Assembly: GCA_002439165.1 (NCBI GenBank)
Contig: DJTE01000017.1
Span: 1 to 64,000 of the forward strand
Source: Chryseobacterium indologenes
GTDB taxonomy: Bacteria > Bacteroidota > Bacteroidia > Flavobacteriales > Weeksellaceae
DNA: 64,000 nucleotides
Direction: 5' to 3'
Of this stretch, positions 34,135 to 44,365 are shown piece after piece. Under the pieces are notes generated by a model. It was not told the DNA's origin, searched no databases, and saw only the letters and a program-made list of their open reading frames with translations. Each line of letters opens with the position of its first letter. The stretch's first letter is position 1. The position numbers and the translations under genes were made by a program.

Positions 34135-35181
34135 TCAGTCAAACAGCCTCAGCTGCTGATCTTTTGCTCCCGTAAAACCGGCCGTACTAAGTTTGGGAAA
34201 TTCTTTACCGTCAAAGAATTTTTTCCTTCCGATTTTAAAAGTGTTATGAATCATTTCTGCAATATTGCCTTCTCCTTTCTGTCTGTCGAAGAATTTTTTC
34301 TCCCCCAGTTTTCCACCGCGCATAGAACGGATGAGATTCAGGACTTTCTGTGCCCTGTCCGGGAAAGAATTTTCAATCCACTGTACAAAAACAGGCTCAA
34401 CGGTGTCATTCAGCCGTACCAGTGTATATCCGAAGCTTTTCGCGCCGGCATCCGAAATGGCTTTCAGAATTCCTAAAGGTTCATCACTGTTCAGACCGGG
34501 AATGACCGGGGCTACCATTACATGTACGGGGATTTTATGTTCAGAAAGAATTTCAACTGCTTTCAGCTTATTTTGGGAGGAACTTGTTCTTGGTTCCATT
34601 TTCCGTCTGAGTTCTTCATTCATGGTAGGAATACTCAGAGAAACGGAAACAAGGTTTTGCTCTGCCAGGGGCTGTAAAATATCCAAATCTCTTAATACCA
34701 GGGCATTTTTCGTCAGCACATTCACAGGATGCCTGTAATCAAGGCATACCTGAAGCAGTTTCCTTGTAATTTCAAACTGCCTTTCTGCGGGCTGGTAACA
34801 GTCTGTATTTCCGGAAAGCAGGATCGGAGCGGGCTTATATCCTCTTTTCTGAAAAAATTTTTCCAGAAGCTCCGGAGCATTTTTCTTCACCATGATCTTT
34901 CTTTCAAAATCAATTCCGGCACTGTATCCCCAATACTCGTGGGTTGGCCTTGCAAAACAGTAGGAACATCCATGCTCACAACCCTGATAAGGATTCATAG
35001 AATATTCCATCGGAAGGTCTTCACTTTTTACCTGATTCACGATCGTCTTGGGAAAAACTTCTGTAAAAGAAGTCTTCACAGTTTCGAAATCTTCATCTTC
35101 AGGCTCAAAAGTATACCTGTCGAAACGATTGACTACGTTTCGTTGAGCGCCCTGTCCTTTTATGAAATTTCCGTTCCGCAT
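34135..35181 (-). CDS. PA0069-type radical SAM protein
   Basis: 348 aa. The cluster motif is C68-x3-C72-x2-C75 in YQGCEHGCSYCFARP, the CxxxCxxC of radical SAM enzymes. Around it, NPYQGCEHGC and HEYWGYSAGIDFERKIMVK match the SplB-like PA0069 family. The C-terminus adds LRLFD. Spore photoproduct lyase is its nearest known relative, but this organism does not form spores, so the role is open. A partial TIM barrel continues with ILLSGNTDCYQPAE and VNVLTKNALVLRDLDIL. Single gene. Confidence 0.87.
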   Translation of the reverse strand: MRNGNFIKGQGAQRNVVNRFDRYTFEPEDEDFETVKTSFTEVFPKTIVNQVKSEDLPMEYSMNPYQGCEHGCSYCFARPTHEYWGYSAGIDFERKIMVKKNAPELLEKFFQKRGYKPAPILLSGNTDCYQPAERQFEITRKLLQVCLDYRHPVNVLTKNALVLRDLDILQPLAEQNLVSVSLSIPTMNEELRRKMEPRTSSSQNKLKAVEILSEHKIPVHVMVAPVIPGLNSDEPLGILKAISDAGAKSFGYTLVRLNDTVEPVFVQWIENSFPDRAQKVLNLIRSMRGGKLGEKKFFDRQKGEGNIAEMIHNTFKIGRKKFFDGKEFPKLSTAGFTGAKDQQLRLFD

Positions 35182-35243
35182 GATGATGTAAAATTAGAAT
35201 GGATTTTTTATAAAATAATGATTTTTAACACTAAAGTTATCCA

Positions 35244-35278
35244 CAAAAAAATCCGGACCTTTCAAAAGAGCCGGATTT
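35244..35278 (-). terminator. terminator of the small membrane-protein gene
   Basis: Leftward, AAATCCGG and CCGGATTT form an 8-bp stem with a 14-nt loop, followed by seven T. A perfect DnaA-box sequence TTATCCACA (35237-35245) lies on the edge and is probably chance. Confidence 0.75.
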
Positions 35279-35304
35279 AAACATAAATTAAATATATTCT
35301 TTTA

Positions 35305-35499
35305 CTACTTCACTGCGTAAAATTCTACTCCATGATATTCATCTTCCTGGTTTTTTTCATCAAAGTGTCGGTGATAATCCGAATAGGTATCACTGTATTT
35401 TTTATCTTTTTTAGTCAATATTTTTTTTATCCCTATAAAACTTAATACCGCCAGAAGTCCAACTCCTCCTGCCAGTAAAACTCCAACTTCTTTTTTCAT
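35305..35499 (-). CDS. small single-span membrane protein, 64 aa
   Basis: The start is taken at 35499, MKKEVGVLLAGGVGLLAVLSF; the longer frame to 35595 adds 32 residues rich in Lys and Asn before the hydrophobic segment and lacks coding character. One membrane helix (residues 5-23) is followed by a charged tail with many Asp, Tyr and Lys (KDKKYSDTYSDYHRHFDEKNQEDEYHGVEFYAVK). I do not recognise a family. It has a clear terminator, which supports a real transcript. Confidence 0.6.
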   Translation of the reverse strand: MKKEVGVLLAGGVGLLAVLSFIGIKKILTKKDKKYSDTYSDYHRHFDEKNQEDEYHGVEFYAVK

Positions 35500-35673
35500 A
35501 TTTTTGTCCGATTTATTGTTTGATCTATTGCAAAAAGTGTACCTATTCTTTTTTTTCAAATTATAAATTTTGTTAACATTAAACTTTATCATCATCAGAA
35601 ATGTAATCTGTTTTTTTATTATATTTAGTGAAGTAATGGTTTAATTATTGCACTACCCTTAAAAAATATTATT

Positions 35674-36024
35674 ATGGAAAATTCAGAGAACTTTGACAGG
35701 ATGACCACCTTGAGCCAGGTGATGAAAACATTGTCGGAAAGAGGAATACACAGAGAGTTCCGAATGAACGAAAACTGCGAAATGAAGTTTGAAAATTCTG
35801 ACACGGTATACCAGCCTTCTGATCTTACCATTTTAAAAACCTACCGTTTTGAAGGCGACAGCAATCCGGACGACAATGCTGTTTTGTATGTAGTAAAGGA
35901 CAATGCCGGCAACCGCGGAATGATTATCGATTCTTATGGAGCCGACAGCAATTATGCCGGAGAAAAGTTTGATGAATTTCTAAGAAATATTCCGGTTCAG
36001 GAAAGCGAAGAATACAATTTCTAG
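35674..36024 (+). CDS. small conserved protein, often mislabelled PRPP synthetase
   Basis: 116 aa, cytosolic, acidic. It shows the pattern of a Bacteroidota family of about 100-120 residues: a helical start (TLSQVMKTLSERGIHREFRM), the stretch LTILKTYRFEGDSNPDDNAVLYVVKDNAGNRGMIIDSYGAD, and a final helical segment. Databases sometimes name it phosphoribosylpyrophosphate synthetase, but there is no PRPP motif and no similarity to Prs. Function unknown. It lies between two oppositely oriented genes. Confidence 0.72.
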   Translation: MENSENFDRMTTLSQVMKTLSERGIHREFRMNENCEMKFENSDTVYQPSDLTILKTYRFEGDSNPDDNAVLYVVKDNAGNRGMIIDSYGADSNYAGEKFDEFLRNIPVQESEEYNF

Positions 36025-36064
36025 ATCTTCTCCTGACCCTTACATTTAAGATTCAGTCCCGGAG

Positions 36065-38713
36065 CTATTCCGCTTCGGGATTTTCTTTTTTCTTAAACAC
36101 ATTCCGTAAAAAGCCTTTCTTCTTCTCTTTAGGCTCAGGTGTTTCTTTTTTCTCTTTTTTGATCTCCTTTTTAATTTCCTTCACCGACTCTTTCACTTCC
36201 TTTACGGAAGAAACCGCGTTTTTTACAGTCTTTTCCGTTTTGTCAACATTCTTTCCGATCAGAGTTTTCTTCAGCCCCTGTTCAATGCCTTTCCAGAAAA
36301 GATTAAAGAATGATTTTGTAGGATCGCGTTCCACCCCCTCCACATCAACCGCTTCCGGAAAGTTGCCGGAATTGGATCTCAGAAAGAGATTGGCTACGGC
36401 AGTTAACACTCCTTTTTTCTCATGATTGTGCTTATTTAAAACAGCGATCTTCAGATCTTTATGCTTCATATTGAAAGTCCCGTGAAGCCCGGCAGGATTA
36501 CCTTTAAAATTGAACAGCATTTCCTGAATCGTTCCTGAAGTTGCGGTTACATGAAGATACGGCCTGATAAACGGATTGATGCCGTTAGCCGGAAGACCGG
36601 ACGTTTTTCCTGAGATAGCAAATGCATCATTCTGATCTGCCACATCAAAATTCCAGTTCACAGAAAGAGGTGCCAGATTCATAAACGAACAGTTGATCTT
36701 AATATCTACACGGGTTGGTCTTCCTTTTGTTTTCGCCGAATTCAGGTTTTTAACGTTCATATTAAAGTTGCTGAACGTAAGTTTCCCCGGTCCTGCACTT
36801 TCAGGAGTATCTTCTTCATATACAAGTACTGAGTTTTTCAGATCCAGATTACTAACCGAAAGCGGGATTTTGACAGATCTCAGCAGTTTAGAATACAGTG
36901 GTTTTACTTTAGGATCATCCTTCGGGATTTTACTTCTGAAAATATTGGCATCCGCAGACTGTATAGTGACATTGGATGCGTTGATCGATTTCCGGGACGA
37001 AAACAGATCCCAGTTTCCGTCTGCCGTAATCTGTGAAGCCTTCAGGTCATACAGATCTCTTTCCACAGGGATCATTCTGATAAACTGAGCTCTCGAAACG
37101 AGAGGCTTCATAGCAAAATTATTGATCTGGACTTTATTTTTATTCAGTTTAAGAAGGCCCACACTTAAGTTATAGAATTCCGTTGTGTAAGCAAAATTCC
37201 GGGTAGTAAGAAAATAATCCTTCACCTTAAAATCCAGTCCCTGATGATTGGATTTGGGTGTAATTCTAACCTCATTAGCCGTTGCATTGAGATCATGAAA
37301 TGCCAGTGGCTGCTTCCCTTTATCATAAATAAGACTGGAATTTTTAAGAGAGATTTTCTGAACTCTTACAGACCCTATCATACCTGATCCGTTTTTCTTT
37401 TCCGGCTTGTTTTCTCCGGCTTTAACGGTTCCGCTGACATTTTCAACGAGAATACTTTTAAGATCCAGATTCAGCTTTCTGTTGACAAACTCAAATTTGC
37501 TGATATCGAACGTCACAAGATCCGTCTTTACATCCATGGTTGTTGTTCCTTCCGCCGGAGTTCCCGGTTTCAGCAGGATATTTCTGATCTCACCCCCTTT
37601 CGGATTTAAAGCAATACTTCCAACTGTAAAGTCCTGATGATTGAAGTACTGTATATTTTTCCCCGAAAACAGAAAGTCTTTGTACCCCACAGGAATCACT
37701 TCTGCCGCTGTTACCTTATCAAATTTCAGCTGGCTGACATTTAAATTAAGACTTTGAGCATACAGCAGCCTGTTCCCGTCAGGTTTATTGATCTGTACCG
37801 ATGCGTTATTAAGCTTTACGCCATCCAGACTGACCTCGAAATTGAATTTTTTCTCTGATTTTTTCTGCTGAACTCCGGTATTATGAACCACAAGAACGGG
37901 ATTCTGAAAATCGGCATTGCCCAGGGAAATTTTATTTTTCTTCAGGACTACATCTTTGAAATCCATCTCAGGTATGGAAAATTCAAACAACCTCGTTTTT
38001 TGCGGGTAATCTTGTTTAAACTGCTCAAAAGTCAGCTGCGGAATCAGCCGGAAATCTTTGACTGACATTCGCCCGCCTGTTGTATTGATTACACTGATGG
38101 TGATGGCGTATACATCATCAGGACGGAAGAAAAACCGCTCTCCTCTGATGTTATAACGGTCGAAAACAACCGGCAGCTGATCTTCCACAGACTCTTCAGT
38201 CATCTGAAGGTTTTCAACAAACAGATTCAGCTTCTCTACCGATAAAAGCTTCTGTCTGGTATGCCTGAAAATATTTATCGTTCCATTGCTGATCCTGATA
38301 TTCTCAAAAGAAACAGGATTTCTTTTTTTTCCGGTTTTTTTATCCACCGGCCTGGCAAGGCTGATATTCAGATTAGGATTGGCCAGCAGCAGGTCTGAAG
38401 AACTGATCCTTTTATTGAACAGGGCATCATAAATCCCGAAACGGCTGATCTTTAATGTATCAATCGTTCCCTGAAGCCCGATCACATTTGTATTCTGGGG
38501 GTTTTTACTGTTGACGGTAATCCCCGATGCCAGGATATTTCCCGTTCCCAGGTCTACATCAAGGGTCTTATAGGAAACTTTATAATCGGTATTCTTTTTA
38601 ATATAATCGGGCAGTTGGGTCTTAAGCCACATATTGAGACCGAAATTGGCTGCCAGAAGAATAACCAGCAGAATTCCGGAACCTATAAGAAGCCTTTTAA
38701 CCCATTTTTTCAT
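36065..38713 (-). CDS. AsmA/DUF748-like envelope protein
   Basis: 882 aa. Residues 6-26 are a membrane anchor (WVKRLLIGSGILLVILLAANFGLNMWL), followed directly by LKTQLPDYIKKNTDYKVSYKTLDVDLGTGNILASGITVNSKNP, the AsmA-type pattern at the N-terminus. The middle is a long beta-rich repeat region with many short strands (LNLNVSQLKFD, LDLKSILVENVSGTV), expected to form a periplasmic bridge-like groove. The C-terminus (about 820-882) is very Lys/Glu rich (KEVKESVKEIKKEIKKEKK), predicted coiled coil. AsmA-like proteins are linked to lipid transport between membranes; this is inferred. It is the second gene after DUF2797 (25-bp gap). Confidence 0.75.
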   Translation of the reverse strand: MKKWVKRLLIGSGILLVILLAANFGLNMWLKTQLPDYIKKNTDYKVSYKTLDVDLGTGNILASGITVNSKNPQNTNVIGLQGTIDTLKISRFGIYDALFNKRISSSDLLLANPNLNISLARPVDKKTGKKRNPVSFENIRISNGTINIFRHTRQKLLSVEKLNLFVENLQMTEESVEDQLPVVFDRYNIRGERFFFRPDDVYAITISVINTTGGRMSVKDFRLIPQLTFEQFKQDYPQKTRLFEFSIPEMDFKDVVLKKNKISLGNADFQNPVLVVHNTGVQQKKSEKKFNFEVSLDGVKLNNASVQINKPDGNRLLYAQSLNLNVSQLKFDKVTAAEVIPVGYKDFLFSGKNIQYFNHQDFTVGSIALNPKGGEIRNILLKPGTPAEGTTTMDVKTDLVTFDISKFEFVNRKLNLDLKSILVENVSGTVKAGENKPEKKNGSGMIGSVRVQKISLKNSSLIYDKGKQPLAFHDLNATANEVRITPKSNHQGLDFKVKDYFLTTRNFAYTTEFYNLSVGLLKLNKNKVQINNFAMKPLVSRAQFIRMIPVERDLYDLKASQITADGNWDLFSSRKSINASNVTIQSADANIFRSKIPKDDPKVKPLYSKLLRSVKIPLSVSNLDLKNSVLVYEEDTPESAGPGKLTFSNFNMNVKNLNSAKTKGRPTRVDIKINCSFMNLAPLSVNWNFDVADQNDAFAISGKTSGLPANGINPFIRPYLHVTATSGTIQEMLFNFKGNPAGLHGTFNMKHKDLKIAVLNKHNHEKKGVLTAVANLFLRSNSGNFPEAVDVEGVERDPTKSFFNLFWKGIEQGLKKTLIGKNVDKTEKTVKNAVSSVKEVKESVKEIKKEIKKEKKETPEPKEKKKGFLRNVFKKKENPEAE

Positions 38714-38738
38714 ATTGTGATTTGCTTTACCTATAAAA

Positions 38739-39536
38739 TTAATTTTTCACTTCCAGTTCAATCACATATCCTTCGTGTCCCCGTACATTGATGAAATCTC
38801 CTCCTTCAAAGCCCAGATACTGGCCTTTAATTCCAGTCAGTTTTCCTGTAAACTCAGGCTTTTTGTCCAATGTGAAAGAGCTTACTTTTGAAGGTTTTTC
38901 ATAAGGATAGTCAAATTTCCATAGATTTTCACCTTCGCGGTAGAATTTCTGAAAATCTTCCGGGAAATATTCTTTGATTTTTTGCTGAAAATCAGCAAGG
39001 TCTATCTCCCCTTCAAAATCATCCTGAAGCATTTTCTTCCAGTTGGTCTTATCAGGCAGATGTTCTTTAAGGGCTACTTCTATCATCCCTGCTTCGTAGC
39101 GGTTTTCGGTTCTGGCAATGGGCAGGGCAAAAGTAGCCCCCTGATCAATCCATCTTGTAGGAATCTGGGTATTTCTCGTCACTCCCACTTTTACATCACC
39201 GGTATACGCCAGGTATACGGTATGAGGCTGCAGCTGTATTTCTTTTTCAATCTCCAGATCTCTTTCTGCAACTCCCAGATGCGCCGTAGAAAGCTCCGGC
39301 CGGATAATGGTGTCACTGGCATAAGGGCTTTCAAAAAAACAGCTTTTACAGAAGCCCATTCTGTAAACAGGTTTGTTTTCGCCGCAGTTTACACACTGAA
39401 ATCCTGTATGCTTAATGCGAAGTTCTTTTCCAAACAGCTCATTCATATGAATAAGATCCCCTGAAAGATTTAGATAATATTGAACCGGCTGATCGTCGAA
39501 ACTTGTCATTTTTAAAATTTGCCCTTGAAACTGCAT
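38739..39536 (-). CDS. DUF2797 domain protein
   Basis: 265 aa. A four-cysteine zinc-finger-like part (CVNCGENKPVYRMGFCKSCFF, residues 48-69) is followed by the DUF2797 pattern: TVYLAYTGDVKVGVTRNTQIPTRWIDQGATFALPIARTENRYEAGMIEVALKEH. This includes the GVTR and W-Q-GA elements that recall GIY-YIG nucleases, with which the family has been compared. Its activity is not established to my knowledge. It starts the leftward pair with the AsmA-like gene. Confidence 0.88.
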   Translation of the reverse strand: MQFQGQILKMTSFDDQPVQYYLNLSGDLIHMNELFGKELRIKHTGFQCVNCGENKPVYRMGFCKSCFFESPYASDTIIRPELSTAHLGVAERDLEIEKEIQLQPHTVYLAYTGDVKVGVTRNTQIPTRWIDQGATFALPIARTENRYEAGMIEVALKEHLPDKTNWKKMLQDDFEGEIDLADFQQKIKEYFPEDFQKFYREGENLWKFDYPYEKPSKVSSFTLDKKPEFTGKLTGIKGQYLGFEGGDFINVRGHEGYVIELEVKN

Positions 39537-39595
39537 CGTATTTATATTACTTTTTTAAGTAAATTTAATGATTATATTTTCAAAAAGTAAATTTA

Positions 39596-39603
39596 TATTT
39601 TTG
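39596..39603 (+). promoter_or_regulatory. -7 element of the epimerase gene
   Basis: TATTTTTG fits TAnnTTTG, 20 bp before the ATG at 39624. In the same gap TTACTT-tttt-AAGTAA (39547-39562) is a small dyad between the two divergent genes. Confidence 0.45.
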
Positions 39604-39623
39604 TACGGCAAAAAAAATCACAA

Positions 39624-40646
39624 ATGGTTTATCTAATAACAGGAGGAAGCGGATTCATCGGATCACATTTAACAGAAAAATTATTAAGAAACGGACATTC
39701 TGTCATAAACGTTGACAATTTTGATGATTTCTACAATTATCGGATCAAAATTAAAAATACTTTAGAGTCTACGGGCAAAAATCCGGATTTTGCATTTTCT
39801 GATAAAGATCCGGATATCAGATTGCTGGCACAGCTTACTCAATCCGACAGATATACTTTTTATTATCAGGACATTAGAGACAAAAAAGGGCTTGAAAACA
39901 TTTTCAGAACTCATTCCATTGATATGGTTATTCATCTGGCGGCCCTTGCCGGAGTACGGCCCTCCATTGAAAGGCCGTTGGAATACGAAGAAGTTAACAT
40001 CAAAGGAACCATGAATCTCTGGGAACTCTGCAGGGAATTCAACATTAAAAAATTCATATGCGCCTCCTCATCAAGCGTTTACGGAAACAACGAGAAAATT
40101 CCTTTTGAAGAGACAGATAATGTAGACAACCCTATCTCCCCCTATGCTGCCACCAAAAAATGCGGGGAAGTTCTGGGACATGTATATCATCAGCTCTATG
40201 ACATCGATATGATTCAGCTGAGATTTTTTACCGTATACGGCCCGAGACAGAGACCGGACCTGGCCATTCATAAATTTACAAAACTGATTTCCGAAGGACT
40301 TGAAATTCCTTTCTACGGTGACGGAAATACCGCAAGAGATTACACCTATATTGATGATATTATCGATGGAATCATCAGGTCTGCCATTTATCTGGAGAAC
40401 CATTCCAGCGTATATGAAATCCTGAATCTGGGCGAAAACCAGGTCGTTACTTTATCTGAAATGGTAGCTACGATAGAAGCCACCCTCGGAATATCTGCCA
40501 TCAGAAAAAATCTGCCAATGCAGCCCGGAGATGTCCGGAAAACCAATGCTGATATAGCAAAAGCGAGGACATTAATAGGCTACCAACCCGGCACAGACTT
40601 CCAAAATGGCATAAAAAAATTTGTGGAATGGTTTTTGAGAAAATGA
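39624..40646 (+). CDS. NAD-dependent sugar-nucleotide epimerase (UDP-glucuronate 4-epimerase-like)
   Basis: 340 aa. Extended SDR: GGSGFIGSHL with G7-x2-G10-x2-G13, catalytic Y174-x3-K178 in SPYAATKKCGE, and Ser in CASSSSVYG (147-154). The pattern QLRFFTVYGPRQRPDLAIHKF and the GDGNTARDYTYIDDIIDGI segment are typical of UDP-glucuronate / UDP-galacturonate 4-epimerases of the CapI/LspL type. A short insert near 40-75 is less conserved. Such enzymes feed capsule or LPS synthesis; no glycosyltransferases adjoin it here. Substrate preference is inferred. Confidence 0.87.
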   Translation: MVYLITGGSGFIGSHLTEKLLRNGHSVINVDNFDDFYNYRIKIKNTLESTGKNPDFAFSDKDPDIRLLAQLTQSDRYTFYYQDIRDKKGLENIFRTHSIDMVIHLAALAGVRPSIERPLEYEEVNIKGTMNLWELCREFNIKKFICASSSSVYGNNEKIPFEETDNVDNPISPYAATKKCGEVLGHVYHQLYDIDMIQLRFFTVYGPRQRPDLAIHKFTKLISEGLEIPFYGDGNTARDYTYIDDIIDGIIRSAIYLENHSSVYEILNLGENQVVTLSEMVATIEATLGISAIRKNLPMQPGDVRKTNADIAKARTLIGYQPGTDFQNGIKKFVEWFLRK

Positions 40647-40763
40647 CATCAGATACGTTGCCGGCATAGCTGTAATGCTTTATATAACGGACAATGAACA
40701 AAAATTAATTAAAAAGAATTGAAAATCAAGTCATAAAAAAGCATATAATATAAGCTATTTTTA

Positions 40764-40771
40764 TACTTTTG
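40764..40771 (+). promoter_or_regulatory. -7 element of the DUF2795 gene
   Basis: TACTTTTG fits TAnnTTTG exactly, 18 bp before the ATG at 40790. Confidence 0.45.
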
Positions 40772-40789
40772 CAAAAAAATTAGAAAATT

Positions 40790-41011
40790 ATGTACTGGAC
40801 ATTAGAATTAGCCTCATATCTAAGTGACGCACCTTGGCCAATGACAAAAGCAGAACTTATTGACTATGCAATCAGAACTGGTGCACCTATGGAAGTAGTG
40901 GAAAACCTTCAGGCTATTGAGGACGAAGGTGAGATCTATGAATCAATAGAAGAAGTTTGGAGTGACTATCCTACGGACGAGGATTTCCTTTGGAACGAAG
41001 ACGAATATTAA
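40790..41011 (+). CDS. DUF2795 protein, 73 aa
   Basis: 73 aa, strongly acidic at the C-terminus (YPTDEDFLWNEDEY). The DUF2795 fold is visible: LASYLSDAPWPMTKAELIDYAIRTGAPMEVVENLQAIEDEGEIYESIEEVW, three helices with the PWP-x-TKxEL motif. Bacteroidota carry a single conserved copy, here upstream of secA. Its function is unknown, possibly nucleic-acid linked. A hairpin separates it from secA. Confidence 0.88.
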   Translation: MYWTLELASYLSDAPWPMTKAELIDYAIRTGAPMEVVENLQAIEDEGEIYESIEEVWSDYPTDEDFLWNEDEY

Positions 41012-41022
41012 TTAAAGCAATA

Positions 41023-41052
41023 AGCTTTAAGCACAGTGCTTAGAGCTTTTTT
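41023..41052 (+). terminator. terminator after the DUF2795 gene
   Basis: AGCTTTAAGCAC and GTGCTTAGAGCT form a 12-bp stem with one mismatch pair, followed by six T. More AAGC-type sequence repeats lie at 41075-41130 ahead of secA (GCTTAAAGCA, TTTTAAGCA). Confidence 0.75.
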
Positions 41053-41138
41053 GCCCTTTTCCAGATATAAAATTCACACGATAAGCGTGTCAGTAAAACG
41101 CTTAAAGCATATTGTTTTAAGCATAAAGCAAAAAATTT

Positions 41139-44100
41139 ATGAGTTTTTTAAACAAAGTTCTTAAAGGGTTTTTGGGAGACAAAAAAGCGCAGGACCTAAA
41201 AGAAGTAAAAAAAGTTGTAACAAAAATCAAAGCTGTAGAACCAGCCATCCAACAGCTCACTGATGATGGACTGAGACAAAAAACTGCTGAATTTAAAGAG
41301 AATATAAAATCTGCAACCAGCAAAATAACAGCTCAGATAGAAGAGGTAAGAGAGCAGGTAAAAAATTCAACTAATGTAGATGAAAAAGAAGCTCTTTTCT
41401 CAAAGATTGAATCTCTGAAGAAAGAATCATACGAAATTGAAGAGAAAGTTCTGCTGCAGATTCTTCCGGAAGCCTTTGCTTTGGTAAAAGAAACCGCAAG
41501 AAGATGGGCCCAGAACGGGGAAATCCGTATCACAGCCACAGACTGGGACAGACAGCTGGCTGCTGCCGGAAAAGATTTCGTAGAAATCCAGGGAGACACT
41601 GCTATCTGGAAAAACTCATGGGATGCTGCCGGGACTCCCGTAGTCTGGGACATGGTCCATTATGACGTTCAGTTTATCGGAGGGGTTATTCTTCACAGCG
41701 GTAAAATTGCCGAAATGGCAACCGGTGAGGGTAAAACCCTGGTAGGAACACTGCCTATTTACTTAAATTCACTTCCGGAAAGAGGGGTACACGTAGTAAC
41801 CGTGAATGACTACCTGGCTAAAAGGGACTCCGCATGGATGGGACCTCTTTACCAGTTCCACGGAATGTCTATCGACTGTATCGATAACCACCAGCCCAAC
41901 TCAGACGGAAGAAGAAAAGCATACAATTCAGATATTACTTACGGAACGAATAACGAATTCGGATTCGATTATCTGAGAGATAACATGGTAACTTCACCTT
42001 CAGAACTGGTACAGAGAGAACTGAATTTCGCGATCGTGGATGAGGTAGACTCTGTATTGGTAGATGACGCAAGAACTCCTTTAATCATTTCCGGACCGGT
42101 TCCTCAGGGAGACAGACAGGAATTTGATGTTCTTAAACCTTCTATCGACAGAATCGTTGAAGTGCAGAAGAAAACCGTTTCCACTATCTTCAATGAAGCT
42201 AAAAAGCTGATTGCAGCAGGAAACACAAAAGAAGGAGGATTCAAACTCCTTCAGGCTTACAGAGGTCTTCCGAAAAACAGACAGCTGATTAAATTTTTAT
42301 CGGAAAGCGGAAACAGAGCATTGCTTCAGAAAGTGGAAGCACAGTACATGCAGGACAACAACCGCGACATGCCGATCGTAGATAAGGACCTTTACTTCGT
42401 GATCGAGGAAAAAAACAATCAGGTAGACCTTACAGACAAAGGAGTAGATTACATGTCTCAGGGGAACTCTGATCCCAACTTCTTCGTTCTTCCGGATATC
42501 GGAACCGAAATTGCTGAAGTGGAAGCTAAAAACCTTTCCAAAGAAGAGGAATTTGAAGCTAAAGAAAGACTTTTCTCAGATTTTGCTGAAAAATCTGAAC
42601 GTGTACACACCATGAGCCAGCTGTTGAAAGCTTATACCCTGTTCGAAAAAGATGATGAGTATGTAGTGATTGACGGTGAAGTGAAAATCGTTGACGAGCA
42701 GACCGGACGTATCATGGAAGGAAGACGTTATTCAGATGGCCTTCACCAGGCAATTGAAGCAAAAGAAAATGTAAAGATTGAAGCTGCAACACAGACTTTT
42801 GCCACCGTTACCCTTCAGAACTATTTCCGTATGTACAACAAACTTGCGGGAATGACAGGTACGGCCGAAACAGAAGCAGGCGAACTCTGGGAGATCTACA
42901 AACTTGATGTTGTAGTAATTCCTACCAACCGTCCTATTTTAAGAAATGACAAGCAGGATTTGGTTTACAAAACCAACCGTGAAAAATACAATGCCGTAAT
43001 TGAAGAAGTTGAAAAACTTACCGCTGCCGGAAGACCGGTTCTTGTAGGAACAACTTCTGTTGAAATTTCACAGCTACTTTCCAAAGCCCTTCAGCTAAGA
43101 AAAATCCAGCACCAGGTACTGAATGCGAAGCTTCACAAAAAAGAAGCAGAAATCGTAGCAGGAGCAGGACAGCCTGGAGTGGTAACCATTGCCACCAACA
43201 TGGCAGGTCGTGGTACCGATATTAAACTTTCCAAAGAAGTAAAAGAAGCAGGCGGTTTAGCCATCATCGGTACAGAAAGACACGATTCAAGACGTGTGGA
43301 CAGACAGCTTAGAGGTAGAGCAGGACGTCAGGGAGACCCCGGAAGCTCCCAGTTCTATGTATCCCTGGAGGATAACCTGATGCGTTTGTTCGGTTCTGAG
43401 AGAATAGCTAAGATGATGGACAGAATGGGTCATAAAGAAGGAGAAGTTATTCAGCATTCCATGATCAGCAAGTCTATTGAAAGAGCTCAGAAAAAAGTGG
43501 AAGAAAACAACTTCGGGATCAGAAAGAGACTTCTTGAATATGATGACGTAATGAACAAGCAGCGTGACGTAATCTATAAGAGAAGAAAGAACGCACTGTT
43601 CGGAGATCACCTGAAGTATGACATTACCAACATGATCTTTGATGTGGCCAATTCTATTGTAGCTAAAGGGAAATCTTCCGGAAACTTTAAAGATTTCGAA
43701 TACGAAATTATTAAAACCTTTACGATGGAATCCCCGGTTTCTGAAAGTGATTTCAAAACGAAAAACATCCAGGATCTTACCAATATCCTCTTCAAGGCTG
43801 CTCAGGAAGATTATCAGATGAAGCTTAACCTTCTGAAGGAAAAATCATTCCCTATCATAGAGAATGTATACCAAAACCAGGGATCGATGTTTAAAATGAT
43901 CCAGGTTCCTTTCTCAGACGGCCATAAAACAATGACCATTGTAGCTGACCTGAAGGAAGCTTATGATACACATTGTGAAAGCCTTATCAATGATTTTGAA
44001 AAGAATATTACCCTTTCCATCATCGATGAAAACTGGAAACTTCACCTCCGTGAAATGGACGACCTCAGAAGATCTTCCCAGGGTGCCGTTTATGAGCAGA

Positions 44101-44213
44101 AAGATCCGCTTGTTATTTACAAACAGGAATCATTCCATTTATTCAGTGAAATGGTAGACAAAATGAACAAAGAAATTATTTCTTTCTTATATAAAGGAGA
44201 GATCCCTTCATAG
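41139..44213 (+). CDS. secA: preprotein translocase ATPase SecA
   Basis: 1024 aa. SecA drives Sec export. Walker A is [13 protein letters not shown]; the DEAD-type box is [26 protein letters not shown]2 carries [12 protein letters not shown] and [30 protein letters not shown]. It has the helical scaffold and wing domains in the last third. The C-terminus ends in GEIPS and lacks the Cys-rich zinc finger of E. coli SecA, as in many Bacteroidota. The N-terminus is longer than in E. coli, with an extra stretch (residues about 45-105, Lys/Glu-rich). A single gene, ended by a GC-rich terminator. Confidence 0.98.
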   Translation: MSFLNKVLKGFLGDKKAQDLKEVKKVVTKIKAVEPAIQQLTDDGLRQKTAEFKENIKSATSKITAQIEEVREQVKNSTNVDEKEALFSKIESLKKESYEIEEKVLLQILPEAFALVKETARRWAQNGEIRITATDWDRQLAAAGKDFVEIQGDTAIWKNSWDAAGTPVVWDMVHYDVQFIGGVILHSGKIAEMATGEGKTLVGTLPIYLNSLPERGVHVVTVNDYLAKRDSAWMGPLYQFHGMSIDCIDNHQPNSDGRRKAYNSDITYGTNNEFGFDYLRDNMVTSPSELVQRELNFAIVDEVDSVLVDDARTPLIISGPVPQGDRQEFDVLKPSIDRIVEVQKKTVSTIFNEAKKLIAAGNTKEGGFKLLQAYRGLPKNRQLIKFLSESGNRALLQKVEAQYMQDNNRDMPIVDKDLYFVIEEKNNQVDLTDKGVDYMSQGNSDPNFFVLPDIGTEIAEVEAKNLSKEEEFEAKERLFSDFAEKSERVHTMSQLLKAYTLFEKDDEYVVIDGEVKIVDEQTGRIMEGRRYSDGLHQAIEAKENVKIEAATQTFATVTLQNYFRMYNKLAGMTGTAETEAGELWEIYKLDVVVIPTNRPILRNDKQDLVYKTNREKYNAVIEEVEKLTAAGRPVLVGTTSVEISQLLSKALQLRKIQHQVLNAKLHKKEAEIVAGAGQPGVVTIATNMAGRGTDIKLSKEVKEAGGLAIIGTERHDSRRVDRQLRGRAGRQGDPGSSQFYVSLEDNLMRLFGSERIAKMMDRMGHKEGEVIQHSMISKSIERAQKKVEENNFGIRKRLLEYDDVMNKQRDVIYKRRKNALFGDHLKYDITNMIFDVANSIVAKGKSSGNFKDFEYEIIKTFTMESPVSESDFKTKNIQDLTNILFKAAQEDYQMKLNLLKEKSFPIIENVYQNQGSMFKMIQVPFSDGHKTMTIVADLKEAYDTHCESLINDFEKNITLSIIDENWKLHLREMDDLRRSSQGAVYEQKDPLVIYKQESFHLFSEMVDKMNKEIISFLYKGEIPS

Positions 44214-44235
44214 GAAATAATTAATAAAATACGTT

Positions 44236-44273
44236 AAAACCCCGCTTCAATACTACATGAAGCGGGGTTTTGT
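44236..44273 (+). terminator. terminator after secA
   Basis: AAAACCCCGCTTCA pairs with TGAAGCGGGGTTTT (14 bp), 8-nt loop, T-rich tail. Confidence 0.95.
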
Positions 44274-44340
44274 TATTTGGTGTATAATAAATTTATGACA
44301 AATATCAATCCTGTTATTTATTTAGAACAATTAAAAACAA

Positions 44341-44348
44341 TATATTTG
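44341..44348 (+). promoter_or_regulatory. -7 element of the siderophore-receptor operon
   Basis: TATATTTG fits TAnnTTTG. The 25 bp upstream (TTATTTAGAACAATTAAAAA) contain a half of the A/T-rich dyad expected of Fur sites, but the second half is poor; iron control is expected for these genes but not shown. Confidence 0.45.
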
Positions 44349-44365
44349 CAGAAATTTTTACTTTC

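Noticed and set aside
35237..35245. Perfect DnaA box TTATCCACA
   Set aside because: Isolated, with no further boxes around it and on the edge of a terminator; expected by chance in 64 kb of AT-rich DNA.
35674..36024. Phosphoribosylpyrophosphate synthetase
   Set aside because: Protein is 116 aa and lacks the PRPP-binding motif; the name is a database error for this family.
40071..40403. 110-codon minus frame in the epimerase gene
   Set aside because: Antisense shadow without any recognisable feature.
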